Part shown: positions 46,092 through 58,423 of the stretch, piece by piece | Layout: every line of letters starts with the position of its first letter | Position numbering within the stretch: the stretch's first letter is position 1 | Source: Deefgea rivuli DSM 18356 | GTDB lineage: Bacteria > Pseudomonadota > Gammaproteobacteria > Burkholderiales > Chitinibacteraceae | DNA length: 64,000 bases | NCBI RefSeq assembly: GCF_000620145.1 | Contig: NZ_JHVM01000003.1 | Location: 186,001-250,000, forward strand | Direction of reading: 5' to 3' | Made by a program: the position numbers and the translations under genes | The notes under the pieces: generated by a model | The model's database searches: none | Told to the model about the DNA's origin: nothing | Seen by the model: the letters and a program-made list of their open reading frames with translations, nothing else

Positions 46092-46115
46092 CAGGGGGCG
46101 ATGATTCGTCCCCTG
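46092..46115 (+). other. Hairpin between prfB and lysS
   Basis: CAGGGG (46092-46097) pairs with CCCCTG (46110-46115), with GCGA/TCG pairs possible inside. No T run follows, so it may modulate rather than end the prfB-lysS transcript. Confidence 0.4.
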
Positions 46116-46146
46116 AAATCATTTAGATGTAATGAGTGGAAAAATC

Positions 46147-47673
46147 ATGAGCGAAAATCAAGCTGGTCAAGCAACTGAAGTTGCAGAAGCACCCATCGAT
46201 GAAAATCAAATTATTCTTGAACGCCGCGCCAAGCTCGCTGCGATTCGCGCCAAAGGCATTGCCTTTCCAAATGATTTCAAACGCGAACATCTGTCTGGCC
46301 CGCTGCACGAACAATACGATGCCGTAGAAAAAGCGGAGCTCGAAGCCCAAGCCATCAGCGTTTCAGTTGCTGGCCGCATGATGCTTAAACGCGTGATGGG
46401 TAAAGCCAGTTTCGCGACGATCCAAGACGCCGATGGCCGTATTCAGTTTTACATCAGCAAAGAAAGCGTTGGCGAAGCGGTTTACGACGATTTCAAAACG
46501 TGGGACATGGGTGACATCGTAGCTGCGCGCGGCACTTTGATGAAAACCAAAACGAATGAATTGTCGATCCATGTAACCGAGCTGCGTTTACTGACCAAAT
46601 CGCTACGTCCATTGCCAGACAAACATCACGGCATGGCCGATCAAGAGCAAATTTATCGCCAGCGTCATTTGGATTTGATTACCAATGACACAAGCCGCGG
46701 CACGTTTATCAAGCGCTCAAAAATCATTCAACGTCTGCGCGAATTCATGGTCGGTGAAAATTACCTTGAAGTTGAAACGCCGATGATGCACTCGATTCCA
46801 GGCGGTGCAACGGCCAAACCATTCGTGACGCATCACAATGCGCTCGACATGCCGTTATACCTACGCATTGCGCCTGAACTGTATTTGAAACGCCTTGTTG
46901 TTGGCGGTTTGGAACGCGTATTTGAAATTAACCGTTCATTCCGCAACGAAGGCATGAGCACGCGTCACAATCCAGAATTCACGATGATCGAATTCTACGA
47001 AGCGTACGCCGACTACCAACGCATGATGGATATGTCCGAAGGCATTATCCGCGCCTGCGCGATTGAAGCGACTGGCTCTGCAACCGTGGAATATCAAGGT
47101 AAAACGGTTGATCTATCACAGCCATTTGCGCGCTTTACGATTGCCGATTCAATCAAGCATTACAATCCAGAATACACTGACGCACAACTCAATGACGCTG
47201 ACTTCCTGAAAGCTGAAATCGCCCGCCTTGGTGGCAAGCCAGTCTTGACCAGTGGCATTGGTGGCTTGCAATTGAGTTTGTTTGAAGAAAATACTGAGGC
47301 CAAACTGTGGGAACCGACTTTCATCGTTGATTACCCTGCCGAAGTGTCACCACTGGCGCGCGCATCGGATACGCAAGCGGGCTTGACTGAGCGTTTCGAG
47401 CTATTTATCGTTGGCCGTGAACACGCCAATGGTTACTCAGAATTGAACGATCCAGAAGATCAAGCCGCTCGTTTCCAAGCGCAAGTAGATTTAAAAGCCA
47501 AAGGCGACGATGAAGCAATGCATTACGACGCCGATTATGTTCGCGCGCTTGAGCACGGCATGGCACCGACTGGCGGCTGCGGCATTGGTATTGATCGCTT
47601 GGTGATGCTTTTGACTGATTCACCAAGTATTCGTGACGTGATTTTGTTCCCGCAAATGCGCCGCGAAGACTAA
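46147..47673 (+). CDS. lysS: Lysine--tRNA ligase, class II
   Basis: LysS charges tRNA-Lys. The 508-aa protein has an N-terminal OB-fold anticodon-binding domain (about residues 60-170) and a class II catalytic domain with motif 1 ([15 protein letters not shown]), motif 2 ([23 protein letters not shown]) and motif 3 ([12 protein letters not shown]). Two in-frame ATGs exist (46132 and 46147); GGAAAA just before the second favours it. Length equals E. coli LysS. A hairpin repeat and a terminator follow. Confidence 0.97.
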   Translation: MSENQAGQATEVAEAPIDENQIILERRAKLAAIRAKGIAFPNDFKREHLSGPLHEQYDAVEKAELEAQAISVSVAGRMMLKRVMGKASFATIQDADGRIQFYISKESVGEAVYDDFKTWDMGDIVAARGTLMKTKTNELSIHVTELRLLTKSLRPLPDKHHGMADQEQIYRQRHLDLITNDTSRGTFIKRSKIIQRLREFMVGENYLEVETPMMHSIPGGATAKPFVTHHNALDMPLYLRIAPELYLKRLVVGGLERVFEINRSFRNEGMSTRHNPEFTMIEFYEAYADYQRMMDMSEGIIRACAIEATGSATVEYQGKTVDLSQPFARFTIADSIKHYNPEYTDAQLNDADFLKAEIARLGGKPVLTSGIGGLQLSLFEENTEAKLWEPTFIVDYPAEVSPLARASDTQAGLTERFELFIVGREHANGYSELNDPEDQAARFQAQVDLKAKGDDEAMHYDADYVRALEHGMAPTGGCGIGIDRLVMLLTDSPSIRDVILFPQMRRED

Positions 47674-47677
47674 TGCA

Positions 47678-47724
47678 GGCATATCCATCCAAGCCATATT
47701 AATTAATGGTCACATGGATATACC
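47678..47724. repeat. Hairpin repeat, variant copy R4 (B family)
   Basis: GGCATATCCAT (47678-47688) faces ATGGATATACC (47714-47724). The 8-bp core ATATCCAT/ATGGATAT is perfect. Compared with copy R1, both arms have changed together. Confidence 0.55.
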
Positions 47725-47730
47725 CAAATA

Positions 47731-47756
47731 AAAAAACCGGCTCTTGCCGGTTTTTT
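47731..47756. terminator. Bidirectional terminator between lysS and the HU gene
   Basis: AAAAAACCGGC / GCCGGTTTTTT with a TCTT loop forms an 11-bp stem with A and T tracts on each side, serving both convergent genes. Confidence 0.92.
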
Positions 47757-47774
47757 CATTTGCCAAAATATGAA

Positions 47775-48086
47775 TTACTTCGCTAATGCGGCATCCTGCT
47801 CTGCCACAGCATCTTTCAACGCTTTAGCGGGTGTAAATTTCAATACACGCTTGGCGGGGATTTGTACGGCTTCACCAGTCCGTGGATTGCGACCAACGCG
47901 CGCATCGCGTGATTTCAACGCAATTTTCGCCACATTAGGCAAAACCACTTCGCCACCACCACTCACCGTGGCCACGATCACTTCAGACAAAGTCTCTAAT
48001 GTGGCCGCAATGGCTTTTTTCGAAACTTCAGGATGATCGATCGCTACTAAATTATGCACGATCGAAATCAATTCGGTTTTATTCAT
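47775..48086 (-). CDS. HU/IHF-family DNA-binding protein
   Basis: HU-family proteins bend and compact DNA as dimers. The 103-aa product has the standard fold with NKTELISIVHNL at the start and the beta-arm motif GRNPRTGEAVQIPAKRVLKFTPAKALKDAV. It has an extra segment of about 10 residues (AEQDAALAK) at the C-terminus compared with 90-aa HU. A TTG one codon upstream is possible, but the ATG at 48086 is preferred. Whether it is a main HU or an accessory paralogue cannot be told. Confidence 0.92.
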   Translation of the reverse strand: MNKTELISIVHNLVAIDHPEVSKKAIAATLETLSEVIVATVSGGGEVVLPNVAKIALKSRDARVGRNPRTGEAVQIPAKRVLKFTPAKALKDAVAEQDAALAK

Positions 48087-48371
48087 CAAAAGAACCTTTG
48101 CATTGGCTGCTAGGCAAATATAGAACGCACATTATGCCGCAGCCTAGCGAAATAAGCTAAGTAGTCACATACAAGCCAATAGAAAGTTACAGTCCCGATA
48201 CTGCCAAAAGCTCATCTGATTGATTGCTGGGCACTTCCTTAAAGTCATCTCCATTCAATTTACAAAAGCTCACCTTGCTTTGCACATAGAAAAGCATTTA
48301 TGCCAACAGCACTATTACCTCGCTTTTAAAAAATAAAACAAGGAAAATGGCGGTACTTATTGAGAGATTAC

Positions 48372-49598
48372 ATGACCCAAATTCGTACCCAGCCGATTAG
48401 CCAACTCAGCTTTATCGCTTTATTATTTCCATTCGCCTTAGTTCTCTTTGAATTTGCCACTTACATTTCCAACGATATGATTTTGCCGGCGATGCCGACG
48501 ATTGTGCATTTATTTAATGTCGATCCAAGTCATATTCCGTCGGCCATGTCTTTATGCCTGCTTGGCGGCGCTAGTTTACAGTGGCTACTTGGGCCATTAT
48601 CAGATCGAATTGGCCGAAAACCAGTAATGCTGGCGGGTGTGCTGCTCTTTATCGTCGCCTGCATCGGCATTGTGTTTGCCAAATCGTATTCTTGGTTTTT
48701 ATTCGGCCGTTTTGTACAAGGTACTGGCATGTGCTTTATCGGCGCAGTCGGTTATGCCGCCATTCAGGAAAGTTTTGCTGAAGCCACGGCGATCCGCGTC
48801 ACAGCGTTGATGGCGAATGTGGCACTCATTGCCCCGCTGATCGGCCCATTGGCTGGCGCCATGATTCTGCAATTCACTGACTGGGAATGGATATTTATCA
48901 TTGTGGCAGGCATTGCGATGGTGTCGTTTGTTGGCTTATGGCGCTTTATGCCTGAAACCTCGCCGAAAATCACTTCGCCATTGAGACTCAGCAGTTTACG
49001 TACCGACTATATGGCAGTGTTACGCAATCGCCGCTTTGTTGCAGGTGCGATTTCAATTGGCTTCACGTCCATGCCACTACTGGCATGGATCGCCCTAGCG
49101 CCAGTGATTTTAATGCAGGACGCAGGCCTTTCCACCATCGATTATGGCTATTGGCAAATTCCGGTCTTTGCTGGCCTAATACTGGGCAATATTATTCTTG
49201 CCAAAGTGGTGGGCAGCTTTCCAATTTATCGCATTATCACATTGGGATCGATCCCCTTTATGCTCGGATTCGCCCTTAGCCTCTACCTTATTCGCGCACC
49301 CGATGCGTGGCAGTGGCTGATTGTGTCACTTTCGATTAGCGCCATCGGGATTGGGATTATCAATGCCGCCCAATTCAGGCTGGCACTTTTTGCTAGCGAT
49401 CAAAGCAAAGGCACCGTTTCAGCGGCGCTCGGCATTATCATTATGATTATTTTCTCGGCCGGTATCGAAATTGCCAAAATTAGCCATGAAATCGCAGGTA
49501 ATGCCGGATTTGTGCTCGTTTGTATTGCCGCCGCTGCGATTGCAATTAGCGCTCGCCGTCGATTTTTGCGTGGCCAATTTGGCGAAGAAGCGCAATAA
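48372..49598 (+). CDS. mdfA: MFS multidrug efflux transporter MdfA
   Basis: MdfA exports diverse toxic compounds in exchange for protons across the inner membrane. The 408-aa protein aligns well by eye with E. coli MdfA (410 aa): LFEFATYISNDMILPAMP (helix 1 with the key acidic residues), QWLLGPLSDRIGRKPVMLAG (MFS motif A), CFIGAVGYAAIQESF, ALMANVALIAPLIGPLAG, FVAGAISIGF and SDQSKGTVSAALG. The ATG at 48372, after GAGAG, is chosen over a TTG at 48360. It is followed 21 bp later by mnmC. Confidence 0.93.
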   Translation: MTQIRTQPISQLSFIALLFPFALVLFEFATYISNDMILPAMPTIVHLFNVDPSHIPSAMSLCLLGGASLQWLLGPLSDRIGRKPVMLAGVLLFIVACIGIVFAKSYSWFLFGRFVQGTGMCFIGAVGYAAIQESFAEATAIRVTALMANVALIAPLIGPLAGAMILQFTDWEWIFIIVAGIAMVSFVGLWRFMPETSPKITSPLRLSSLRTDYMAVLRNRRFVAGAISIGFTSMPLLAWIALAPVILMQDAGLSTIDYGYWQIPVFAGLILGNIILAKVVGSFPIYRIITLGSIPFMLGFALSLYLIRAPDAWQWLIVSLSISAIGIGIINAAQFRLALFASDQSKGTVSAALGIIIMIIFSAGIEIAKISHEIAGNAGFVLVCIAAAAIAISARRRFLRGQFGEEAQ

Positions 49599-49619
49599 CA
49601 CCAACAATCGCGAACCAAC

Positions 49620-51401
49620 ATGAGCGCTCAAAGCAACGAAAAGCAACAGCACTTTATCGCCGCGAATCAACTGCCGCAGCGCTGGCAAGGCCGTGATTCA
49701 TTCGCCATTTTTGCTAGTGACTTTGGCGATGGCTCGGCATTTTTAAACACTTGGCAGCTCTGGCAGCAAGATACACAACGCAGTCAGCGGTTGCATTACC
49801 TCGTATTTACCAATCCTTCCGATCTCAGTTCAATGAGCGAGGTGAGCGGCTCGCTGCAATTATTGCGCGATGAATTGCTGGCGCAATGGCCGGCGGCCAC
49901 CAGCGGCTTTCATCGGCTTTATTTGCAGCGCGGCCAAGTGATGCTGACGCTGATTTTTGGCGACATGGATAAAATGCTGACTGAGGTCACGGGCCCGATC
50001 GATGCGTTTTATCTTAATGATGCAACGGACTGGACCACATCGCAGTGCAAGCAACTTTGGCGGCTCTGCAAAACGGACAGCATGCTGGTCAGCCACAACA
50101 CCACACTTGCACCACAGCTAGATGCAGCGGGATTTAGCAGCACGCTATTTACCCAAGACAATACATCTTATTTAATTGCACATTGCCAACGCCCGCCCAA
50201 AACAACCATCGCCAAACCAAAGACCCAACACGCAATCATCCTGGGGGCGGGCATGGCGGGTTGCGCCGTTGCAGCCAGTCTTACCAGTCGCAACTGGAAA
50301 ATCACGTTGATCGACGCGCAAGCGAGCATCGCCAGTCAAGCGTCAGGCAATCATATTGGTCTTTGCCATCCCGTCTTTAGCTTGGATGATAATTTTCAAG
50401 CTAGGCTCTCAAGAGCCGGCTTCGCGGTAACCCAGCAAAAACTCGATGCACTGCTTGCGGCGCAACAAGCAGTGCACTTTGCCCGTGATGGACATTTTCA
50501 AATCGCCAAAGATGCCGCCGCAGCGCAATTAATGCAGGCGATTTTAGCTGCACAAACACATCCCAATTCGCTAGTGCAATGGCTTAGCAGCGCAGAGTGC
50601 CTGCGCGCTCTCGATATAAATTGTGAGTTCGGCGGCTATTGGTTCCCGCAAGGAATGTGGGCGAACCCTGCCAGCTTATGCAATGGGTATATTAATGCAG
50701 GCATTGAAAATATTAGCCTACAATTAAATACCTATATTAAATCTATTCAATATGCTGACCAGCTCTGGCACCTATACGACGCTGATAATCACCTTATCAC
50801 CCGTAGCGAAACACTTATTTTGGCCAATGCCACTGATGCGCGGCGCTTACTTCCCAGCCTTGAATCCGCGCTCAGCGCCAGCCTGCGTAGTGTCACTAAA
50901 TTGGCTTCTGCACAGCTCAACACCACCCTTCACAGTATTTCTGGCTTAACTTATTTAACCGCCGAATTTGCTGGCTGGCGCTGTGCGGGCGCCAGCCTCG
51001 TCAACGCAGCAGATCCCGCTAGCGCCGAGCAGAATAACTTAAACGATTTAGCCAAACTACTTGGCCAAAACGCCATTAGCCCCTCCTTGCATACTGAAAC
51101 ACGGCTGTGCTTTCGCCCTAATTCTTCGGATCGCCTACCTCTGGTCGGCGCGATACCCAACACATCCGACATCCAACATGCGGTGCATCAGTTATTTCAT
51201 ATTCCAAGAGTCACAGGGCTATATGGTGTACTGGGCTTTGGTTCGCGTGGATTAACTTGGCATGCACTGGCCGCTGAAGTGCTAGCCTGTCAGCTCAATG
51301 CCGAACCGCAAGGCATTGAGCGCAGCCTGCTAGCTGCAATCGACCCTGCCCGCTTTGCTTTACGCGTGCTCAGAAAAAAGACTTCGGCCCCTGTGCAGTA
51401 A
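49620..51401 (+). CDS. mnmC: MnmC with intact FAD oxidoreductase domain and degenerate methyltransferase domain
   Basis: MnmC completes the mnm5s2U34 tRNA modification. The C-terminal oxidase (about residues 205-580) is well kept: AIILGAGMAGCAVAASLTSRNWKITLID (FAD dinucleotide site), ASGNHIGLCHPVFS, RLCFRPNSSDRLPLVGAIPN and GVLGFGSRGLTW. The N-terminal MnmD part is shorter, begins directly at FIAANQLPQRW, and shows DFGDGSAFLNTW where the family has GFGTGLNFL. Where DGFAPxxNPxMW is expected it reads LNDATDWTTSQCKQLW. So SAM binding and catalysis look lost. The oxidase function is likely; the methyl-transfer step would need another enzyme. Confidence 0.88.
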   Translation: MSAQSNEKQQHFIAANQLPQRWQGRDSFAIFASDFGDGSAFLNTWQLWQQDTQRSQRLHYLVFTNPSDLSSMSEVSGSLQLLRDELLAQWPAATSGFHRLYLQRGQVMLTLIFGDMDKMLTEVTGPIDAFYLNDATDWTTSQCKQLWRLCKTDSMLVSHNTTLAPQLDAAGFSSTLFTQDNTSYLIAHCQRPPKTTIAKPKTQHAIILGAGMAGCAVAASLTSRNWKITLIDAQASIASQASGNHIGLCHPVFSLDDNFQARLSRAGFAVTQQKLDALLAAQQAVHFARDGHFQIAKDAAAAQLMQAILAAQTHPNSLVQWLSSAECLRALDINCEFGGYWFPQGMWANPASLCNGYINAGIENISLQLNTYIKSIQYADQLWHLYDADNHLITRSETLILANATDARRLLPSLESALSASLRSVTKLASAQLNTTLHSISGLTYLTAEFAGWRCAGASLVNAADPASAEQNNLNDLAKLLGQNAISPSLHTETRLCFRPNSSDRLPLVGAIPNTSDIQHAVHQLFHIPRVTGLYGVLGFGSRGLTWHALAAEVLACQLNAEPQGIERSLLAAIDPARFALRVLRKKTSAPVQ

Positions 51402-51546
51402 AACGATGCAGATGTCTTATTTTTAGAGCATAACAGTGACAGAAAAATGGTAAGTGAATGATGAAATACAATACAGTTTGCATCTAATACAGAAAATCTG
51501 CTTTGCGTATAGTCGGTATATCGCGTAAACCTGCAGAGAGCACAAG

Positions 51547-51810
51547 ATGCAAACCTATCAACTCAATACCGCAGAAGTTCATTCATTGGCGGCCAAACAA
51601 AGTTGGATTCGCTGCGACTCAGGACAAGTTTGGCTTAGTCACGATGGCGAAGATATCGTATTGGAGTGCGGGCAAAAATGCTTTATTAGTGGCCGCGACA
51701 AGGTGGTTGTCGAAGCGTTACAAAATAGCCGCTATAGTCTGGCCAAAGATTTCATGGCCGCGACAGCTCAAGATCGCCCTATGGCATTGGGCGCGGCAGC
51801 GACCGCCTAA
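51547..51810 (+). CDS. DUF2917 domain protein
   Basis: The 87-aa protein matches the DUF2917 family, a small cupin-like fold of unknown function common in betaproteobacteria. Marks are WIRCDSGQVWLSHDGEDIVLECGQKCFISGRDKVVVEAL. The C-terminus is Ala-rich and variable. GAGAGCACAAG precedes the ATG. No operon partner is obvious. Confidence 0.8.
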   Translation: MQTYQLNTAEVHSLAAKQSWIRCDSGQVWLSHDGEDIVLECGQKCFISGRDKVVVEALQNSRYSLAKDFMAATAQDRPMALGAAATA

Positions 51811-52032
51811 GTCAACAGCATGACAAGCAGGCGAGCCACCCGCCGTCCTTTGGCTGCGCCGTATGTCCCGACGACGTCCGTTTAAATACCGAATTGGAAC
51901 AACCGTTAATCGGTGAATTTCGACGCTAAGCGCGGCCAAGGTTGCAGTTCAGTAATCGCTCTGCCGATATTTAAGCAAACGGCAGGCCGATTGCGTTTCA
52001 TTCGAAATGCCAGCCCGTCAAGGGAGGGCATC

Positions 52033-52329
52033 ATGTTCCGAAAATCCCTAATCACTGCAATTGCGACTGGATTACTTTTACCCAGTATCGCCAATGCAGA
52101 AATCATCGACGATTTACTCAATATTAACGATATCCTCGGCAATCTATGCGGCCAACGCATGACCGTGCTTTGGGTGGACGAAACCGAGCAAATCGGCCCC
52201 TGCTTACTGACCTACTCCGTAGGCTGCGTCGAAGTACAAACAGCAGGCTCACAAAGCTGCAGCAACGCAGCAGAAACGGCCAAGCCAGAAGCCGAGCCCA
52301 TGCAGGTCACCACAATTACGGCAAATTAA
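52033..52329 (+). CDS. Small exported protein with four cysteines, unknown function
   Basis: The frame is open from 51913, but AGGGAGG at 52020-52026 marks the ATG at 52033. The 98-aa product has a clear Sec signal peptide (MFRKSLITAIATGLLLPSIANA, cut after ANA) and a mature part of about 76 residues with four Cys (LCGQ, PCLL, GCVE, SCSN) that could form two disulphides. The C-terminus is low-complexity and acidic (ETAKPEAEP). I know no family for it. It ends 3 bp from the convergent MocR gene. Confidence 0.7.
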   Translation: MFRKSLITAIATGLLLPSIANAEIIDDLLNINDILGNLCGQRMTVLWVDETEQIGPCLLTYSVGCVEVQTAGSQSCSNAAETAKPEAEPMQVTTITAN

Positions 52330-52332
52330 GCA

Positions 52333-53796
52333 CTACCGATGCGCTGCTTTGCTTAAGTAGTGTGCCAATTGCCCAAGCCGTTCGATGGCTTTTTCGTGTC
52401 GAACTGTCCAAGGCTCACCACAGCAAATTCGCAAGCAATTGTGGTAACTTCGGCTGGGCGAAAACATCATGCCAGGCGTAAAACTAATCCCTTCTGCCAA
52501 TGCAAGCTGCAAGAGTTGCAAAGTTTCAATCCGTGTATTGAGCTCTAGCCACAACACATAACCGCCCTGCGGCACCGTCAAGCGCGTATCAGCAGGAAAA
52601 AAGCGCTGAATCGCATCGACCGCATCATTCACCTGCTCTGCGCAATTTTTTCTCAAACGACGCAAATGATGATCATAGCCGCCGCTTTCTAAGAAATTCG
52701 CAATCGTTCGCTGCAAGACCAAGGACGTTGAATAAGTATTGATGAATTTCAGCTGCTCGATTTCTTTTTGCCAACGACCACCGAGCACCCAACCAATTCG
52801 AAATGCGGGCGCTAATAATTTGGTAAACGATGCAATCAACATGACATTGCCCGTTTGATCGTAAGCTTTGGCTGGGCGTGGACGGTCGCCTTGATAATAA
52901 AATTCGCCGTAAATATCATCTTCGATCAGGGGGATATTGCGCTGATCCAGCAACTCGACCAGTCGCCGTTTATTCTCATCAGGCATCAAACTGCCGCACG
53001 GATTCGAGTAATTAGGCAATAAAACGCAAGCTTTAATGTCGCCATTTCGCGATGCAAGCTCCAGCGCCTCAATTGAAATTCCCGTTTTGGGATGCGTGGG
53101 CAGCTCTAGCGCTTTGAGTTTAAAGCTTTCTAAAATCTGCAACAGGCCAAAATACGCTGGCGATTCAATCGCCACCACATCGCCCGGCTTGGTTACCGCA
53201 CGCAAACACAAATTCAAACCTTCAATCGCACCATGCGTAATCAGTACGTCATCGGCTTCAACCTGCGCACCCCACGTCAACGCGCGTCGAGCGATTTGTC
53301 GCCGCAATTCTAAATCACCATGCGACTCGCCATAATCGGCAATGATATCGGGATCATTACGCGTAACCTGCGACAAGATGCGTTGAATTTGCTGATTCGG
53401 AAATAATTTGGGCGACAAAATCGCCAAGCCAAAATCTACTTTCACTTCATTAATACGGGATAAAGCGCTCGGAGTGAGTAAAGGATCAATCACGACATGC
53501 GAAGGGCGTTGCGGCGGCTTAGTCAGCTCAGGCGCAGCAAGATGGCGAATCGCACGCACATAAAAACCAGATTGTGGCCTTGCTTCAACCAAACCGCGAT
53601 CTTCTAGTTCGCGATACGCTTCCATAATCGTCGACAAACTGAGTTGACGCTCTGACGACAATTTGCGAATAGACGGTAGCTTTTCACCGGAACGCAAAAT
53701 GCCAGCCTGAATCGCTAGCGCTAGCTCTTCAGCTAATTGGTAATACAGCGTGTCTGATTTTTTACGGTGATGCTCAGTGGTGATTAGCTCGCTCAT
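52333..53796 (-). CDS. MocR/PdxR-type regulator (GntR HTH fused to aminotransferase-like domain)
   Basis: These regulators bind pyridoxal phosphate in an aminotransferase-like domain and control metabolic genes. The 487-aa protein has a GntR winged helix (about residues 15-80, GEKLPSIRKLSSERQLSLSTIMEAYRELEDRGLVEARPQSGFYV) and a fold type I aminotransferase domain. PLP-site residues include LPNYSNPCG, EDDIYGEFYY and ASFTKLLAPAFRIGW with the Schiff-base Lys. The ATG at 53796 has AAGGGG upstream and is preferred to an upstream in-frame start at 53865. Target genes are unknown. Confidence 0.9.
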   Translation of the reverse strand: MSELITTEHHRKKSDTLYYQLAEELALAIQAGILRSGEKLPSIRKLSSERQLSLSTIMEAYRELEDRGLVEARPQSGFYVRAIRHLAAPELTKPPQRPSHVVIDPLLTPSALSRINEVKVDFGLAILSPKLFPNQQIQRILSQVTRNDPDIIADYGESHGDLELRRQIARRALTWGAQVEADDVLITHGAIEGLNLCLRAVTKPGDVVAIESPAYFGLLQILESFKLKALELPTHPKTGISIEALELASRNGDIKACVLLPNYSNPCGSLMPDENKRRLVELLDQRNIPLIEDDIYGEFYYQGDRPRPAKAYDQTGNVMLIASFTKLLAPAFRIGWVLGGRWQKEIEQLKFINTYSTSLVLQRTIANFLESGGYDHHLRRLRKNCAEQVNDAVDAIQRFFPADTRLTVPQGGYVLWLELNTRIETLQLLQLALAEGISFTPGMMFSPSRSYHNCLRICCGEPWTVRHEKAIERLGQLAHYLSKAAHR

Positions 53797-53897
53797 TGCT
53801 TGCGCCCCTTGTTTACTGATCCAAGGGAATACTATAACTGAGTGCCAATCAAAAAAACAGATCAATAAAAACTAAATAAATCCCAAGCTGTACCGTA

Positions 53898-54242
53898 TCA
53901 ATTTGCAGTTGGTTTTTTAACCTCAGCAATTGTACTGGCAGCGATGGTGGGCGTACTAGCCGCTAAAGGCGCACGGTCTAAGACCTGAAAAAAGACTTCT
54001 TCTTGGCGTATCATGCCCAATTCATTTCTAGCACGCTCTTCAATTGCATCCGTACCGGTTTTTAAATCCCGCACTTCGGCTTCTAAAGCATCATTGCGTT
54101 CTTTTAATTTTAGATTTGCAGCACGATGCTCAGTGAGTTGCGTATCCAACTGCCAAACTCGCAACCAACTTCCCTTCCCCACCCACAGCGGCCACTGCAA
54201 TGCGACGATCACAATCGCAAAAAAAATCGCAAGAATTCGCAT
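53898..54242 (-). CDS. ftsB: Cell division protein FtsB
   Basis: FtsB is a bitopic membrane protein that bridges FtsL and FtsQ in the divisome. The 114-aa protein has a short N-terminus, one membrane helix (residues 3-20), the conserved [15 protein letters not shown], then a periplasmic coiled coil ([28 protein letters not shown]) and [21 protein letters not shown]. Two ATGs, at 54242 and 54248, are possible. It lies downstream of eno, the order seen in many gamma- and betaproteobacteria, which supports the call. Confidence 0.93.
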   Translation of the reverse strand: MRILAIFFAIVIVALQWPLWVGKGSWLRVWQLDTQLTEHRAANLKLKERNDALEAEVRDLKTGTDAIEERARNELGMIRQEEVFFQVLDRAPLAASTPTIAASTIAEVKKPTAN

Positions 54243-54260
54243 ACCCATCCAAATATAAAA

Positions 54261-54286
54261 TAAAACCGGAGCAAGCTCCGGTTTTA
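54261..54286 (-). terminator. Terminator between eno and ftsB
   Basis: TAAAACCGGAGC / GCTCCGGTTTTA is a perfect 12-bp stem with a 2-nt loop. On the minus strand it follows eno and is trailed by TTTTATATTT, so ftsB may have lower or separate expression. Confidence 0.8.
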
Positions 54287-54349
54287 GATCTTACTACAGA
54301 GGTTTACTACGTCGCATGCAAGACGAAAACAGCAACGTAGAAAACAACA

Positions 54350-55690
<1,341 letters not shown>

Positions 55691-55702
55691 TTAAGTAGTA
55701 AA

Positions 55703-55750
55703 GCAAAAGTTTTTTTGCTGCGTTGTATCGCCTTGCCATAAAAACTTTTA
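55703..55750. repeat. AAAAGTTTTT-type intergenic hairpin, copy C3
   Basis: AAAAGTTTTT (55705-55714) and AAAAACTTTT (55740-55749) are perfect 10-bp arms in the eno-kdsA spacer. The loop CGTTGTATCGCCTTGCC matches the interior of copies at 34707 and 6691. Confidence 0.6.
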
Positions 55751-55761
55751 CACAACAATTA

Positions 55762-56601
55762 TTACAAGGAATGCTCAATAAACGAGTGTGCCTTAACTGC
55801 ACGGTCGATGTCTTTGAGAACGGTCAGCAATTCTTTCATTCGTGCGATCGGCATCACATTTGGACCATCCGACATCGCAACGGCCGGATTTGGATGCGTT
55901 TCCATAAACACACCCGCCACACCAGAAGCAATCGCTGCACGCGCCAAGACTGGAACGAATTCACGTTGACCGCCCGATTTGTCGCCTAAGCCGCCAGGTT
56001 GCTGCACTGAATGCGTCGCATCAAACACCACAGGGCAATTCGTTTCGCGCATGATGGCCAAGCCACGCATGTCGCTGACTAATGTGTTGTAGCCAAACGA
56101 TGTGCCACGGTCACAGACCATAATATTGTCGACGCCACCATTGGCTTCTTTGGCTTTCTCAACGACGTTCTTCATATCCCAAGGCGCCATAAACTGGCCC
56201 TTTTTGATATTCACTGGTTTACCCGTCGCACAGACTGCATGGATAAAGTCAGTTTGCCGCGCCAAAAACGCTGGCGTTTGCAGCACATCAACCACTTGCG
56301 CCGCAATCGCCGCTTCGGCTTCGGTGTGAATATCGGTGAGCACCGGAATACCTAGCTGGCGCTGCACTTCACTCAAAATACGCAAGCCTTCATCAATACC
56401 AAGCCCGCGAAATGATTTGCCGGACGAGCGATTGGCCTTATCAAAACTCGATTTATAAATAAACGGAATATTGAGTTCAGTCGTCAGCTCTTTCAAATAG
56501 CCAGCGGTGTCAATCGCAAGTTGCTCGCTTTCAATGACGCAAGGGCCTGCAATGAGGAAAAACGGCTGATCAATACCAACATCAAAACCACATAACTTCA
56601 C
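55762..56601 (-). CDS. kdsA: 3-deoxy-8-phosphooctulonate (KDO-8-P) synthase
   Basis: KdsA condenses phosphoenolpyruvate with arabinose-5-phosphate for the inner core of lipopolysaccharide. The protein has [68 protein letters not shown] and [12 protein letters not shown], all standard. The frame is open from an ATG at 56631 without a Shine-Dalgarno. AAGGGG at 56607-56612 lies before a GTG at 56599-56601, where family homology (VKLCGFDVG) begins, so the GTG start is chosen, giving 279 aa. Confidence 0.95.
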   Translation of the reverse strand: MKLCGFDVGIDQPFFLIAGPCVIESEQLAIDTAGYLKELTTELNIPFIYKSSFDKANRSSGKSFRGLGIDEGLRILSEVQRQLGIPVLTDIHTEAEAAIAAQVVDVLQTPAFLARQTDFIHAVCATGKPVNIKKGQFMAPWDMKNVVEKAKEANGGVDNIMVCDRGTSFGYNTLVSDMRGLAIMRETNCPVVFDATHSVQQPGGLGDKSGGQREFVPVLARAAIASGVAGVFMETHPNPAVAMSDGPNVMPIARMKELLTVLKDIDRAVKAHSFIEHSL

Positions 56602-56634
56602 AGAATTCCCCTTTGACGTATATGAATGCATATC

Positions 56635-56669
56635 TTGCTAGGTATGGGCTAGGAGCCCATACCTAGCAA
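56635..56669. repeat. Perfect 16-bp-stem hairpin between pyrG and kdsA (B-family-like, R9)
   Basis: TTGCTAGGTATGGGCT (56635-56650) and AGCCCATACCTAGCAA (56654-56669) are fully complementary around a 3-nt loop. No U run follows on either strand. The GGTATGGGC...GCCCATACC core resembles the GGTATTGCC family with both arms changed. Confidence 0.7.
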
Positions 56670-56678
56670 ATTACTATT

Positions 56679-58361
<1,683 letters not shown>

Positions 58362-58423
58362 CTACCTGAACAACAGCGCGCCCTCAATTCTGGACAGAAA
58401 CAAAAAAACCTGCAGCAATGCTT

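Noticed and set aside
48101-48181. Further hairpin-repeat copy (ATTGGCTGCTAGG facing ACATACAAGCCAATAG)
   Set aside because: Only about seven paired bases plus a separate 7-bp GCTAGGC/GCCTAGC dyad; too weak to count as a family member.
51811-52032. Possible structured leader RNA before the small exported protein
   Set aside because: Some GC-rich blocks and a 5-bp ACCGA/TCGGT pairing exist, but no known riboswitch core was found.
54310-54346. CTACGT/ACGTAG inverted repeat after eno
   Set aside because: Only 6 bp with a long loop, beside a clear terminator; likely chance.
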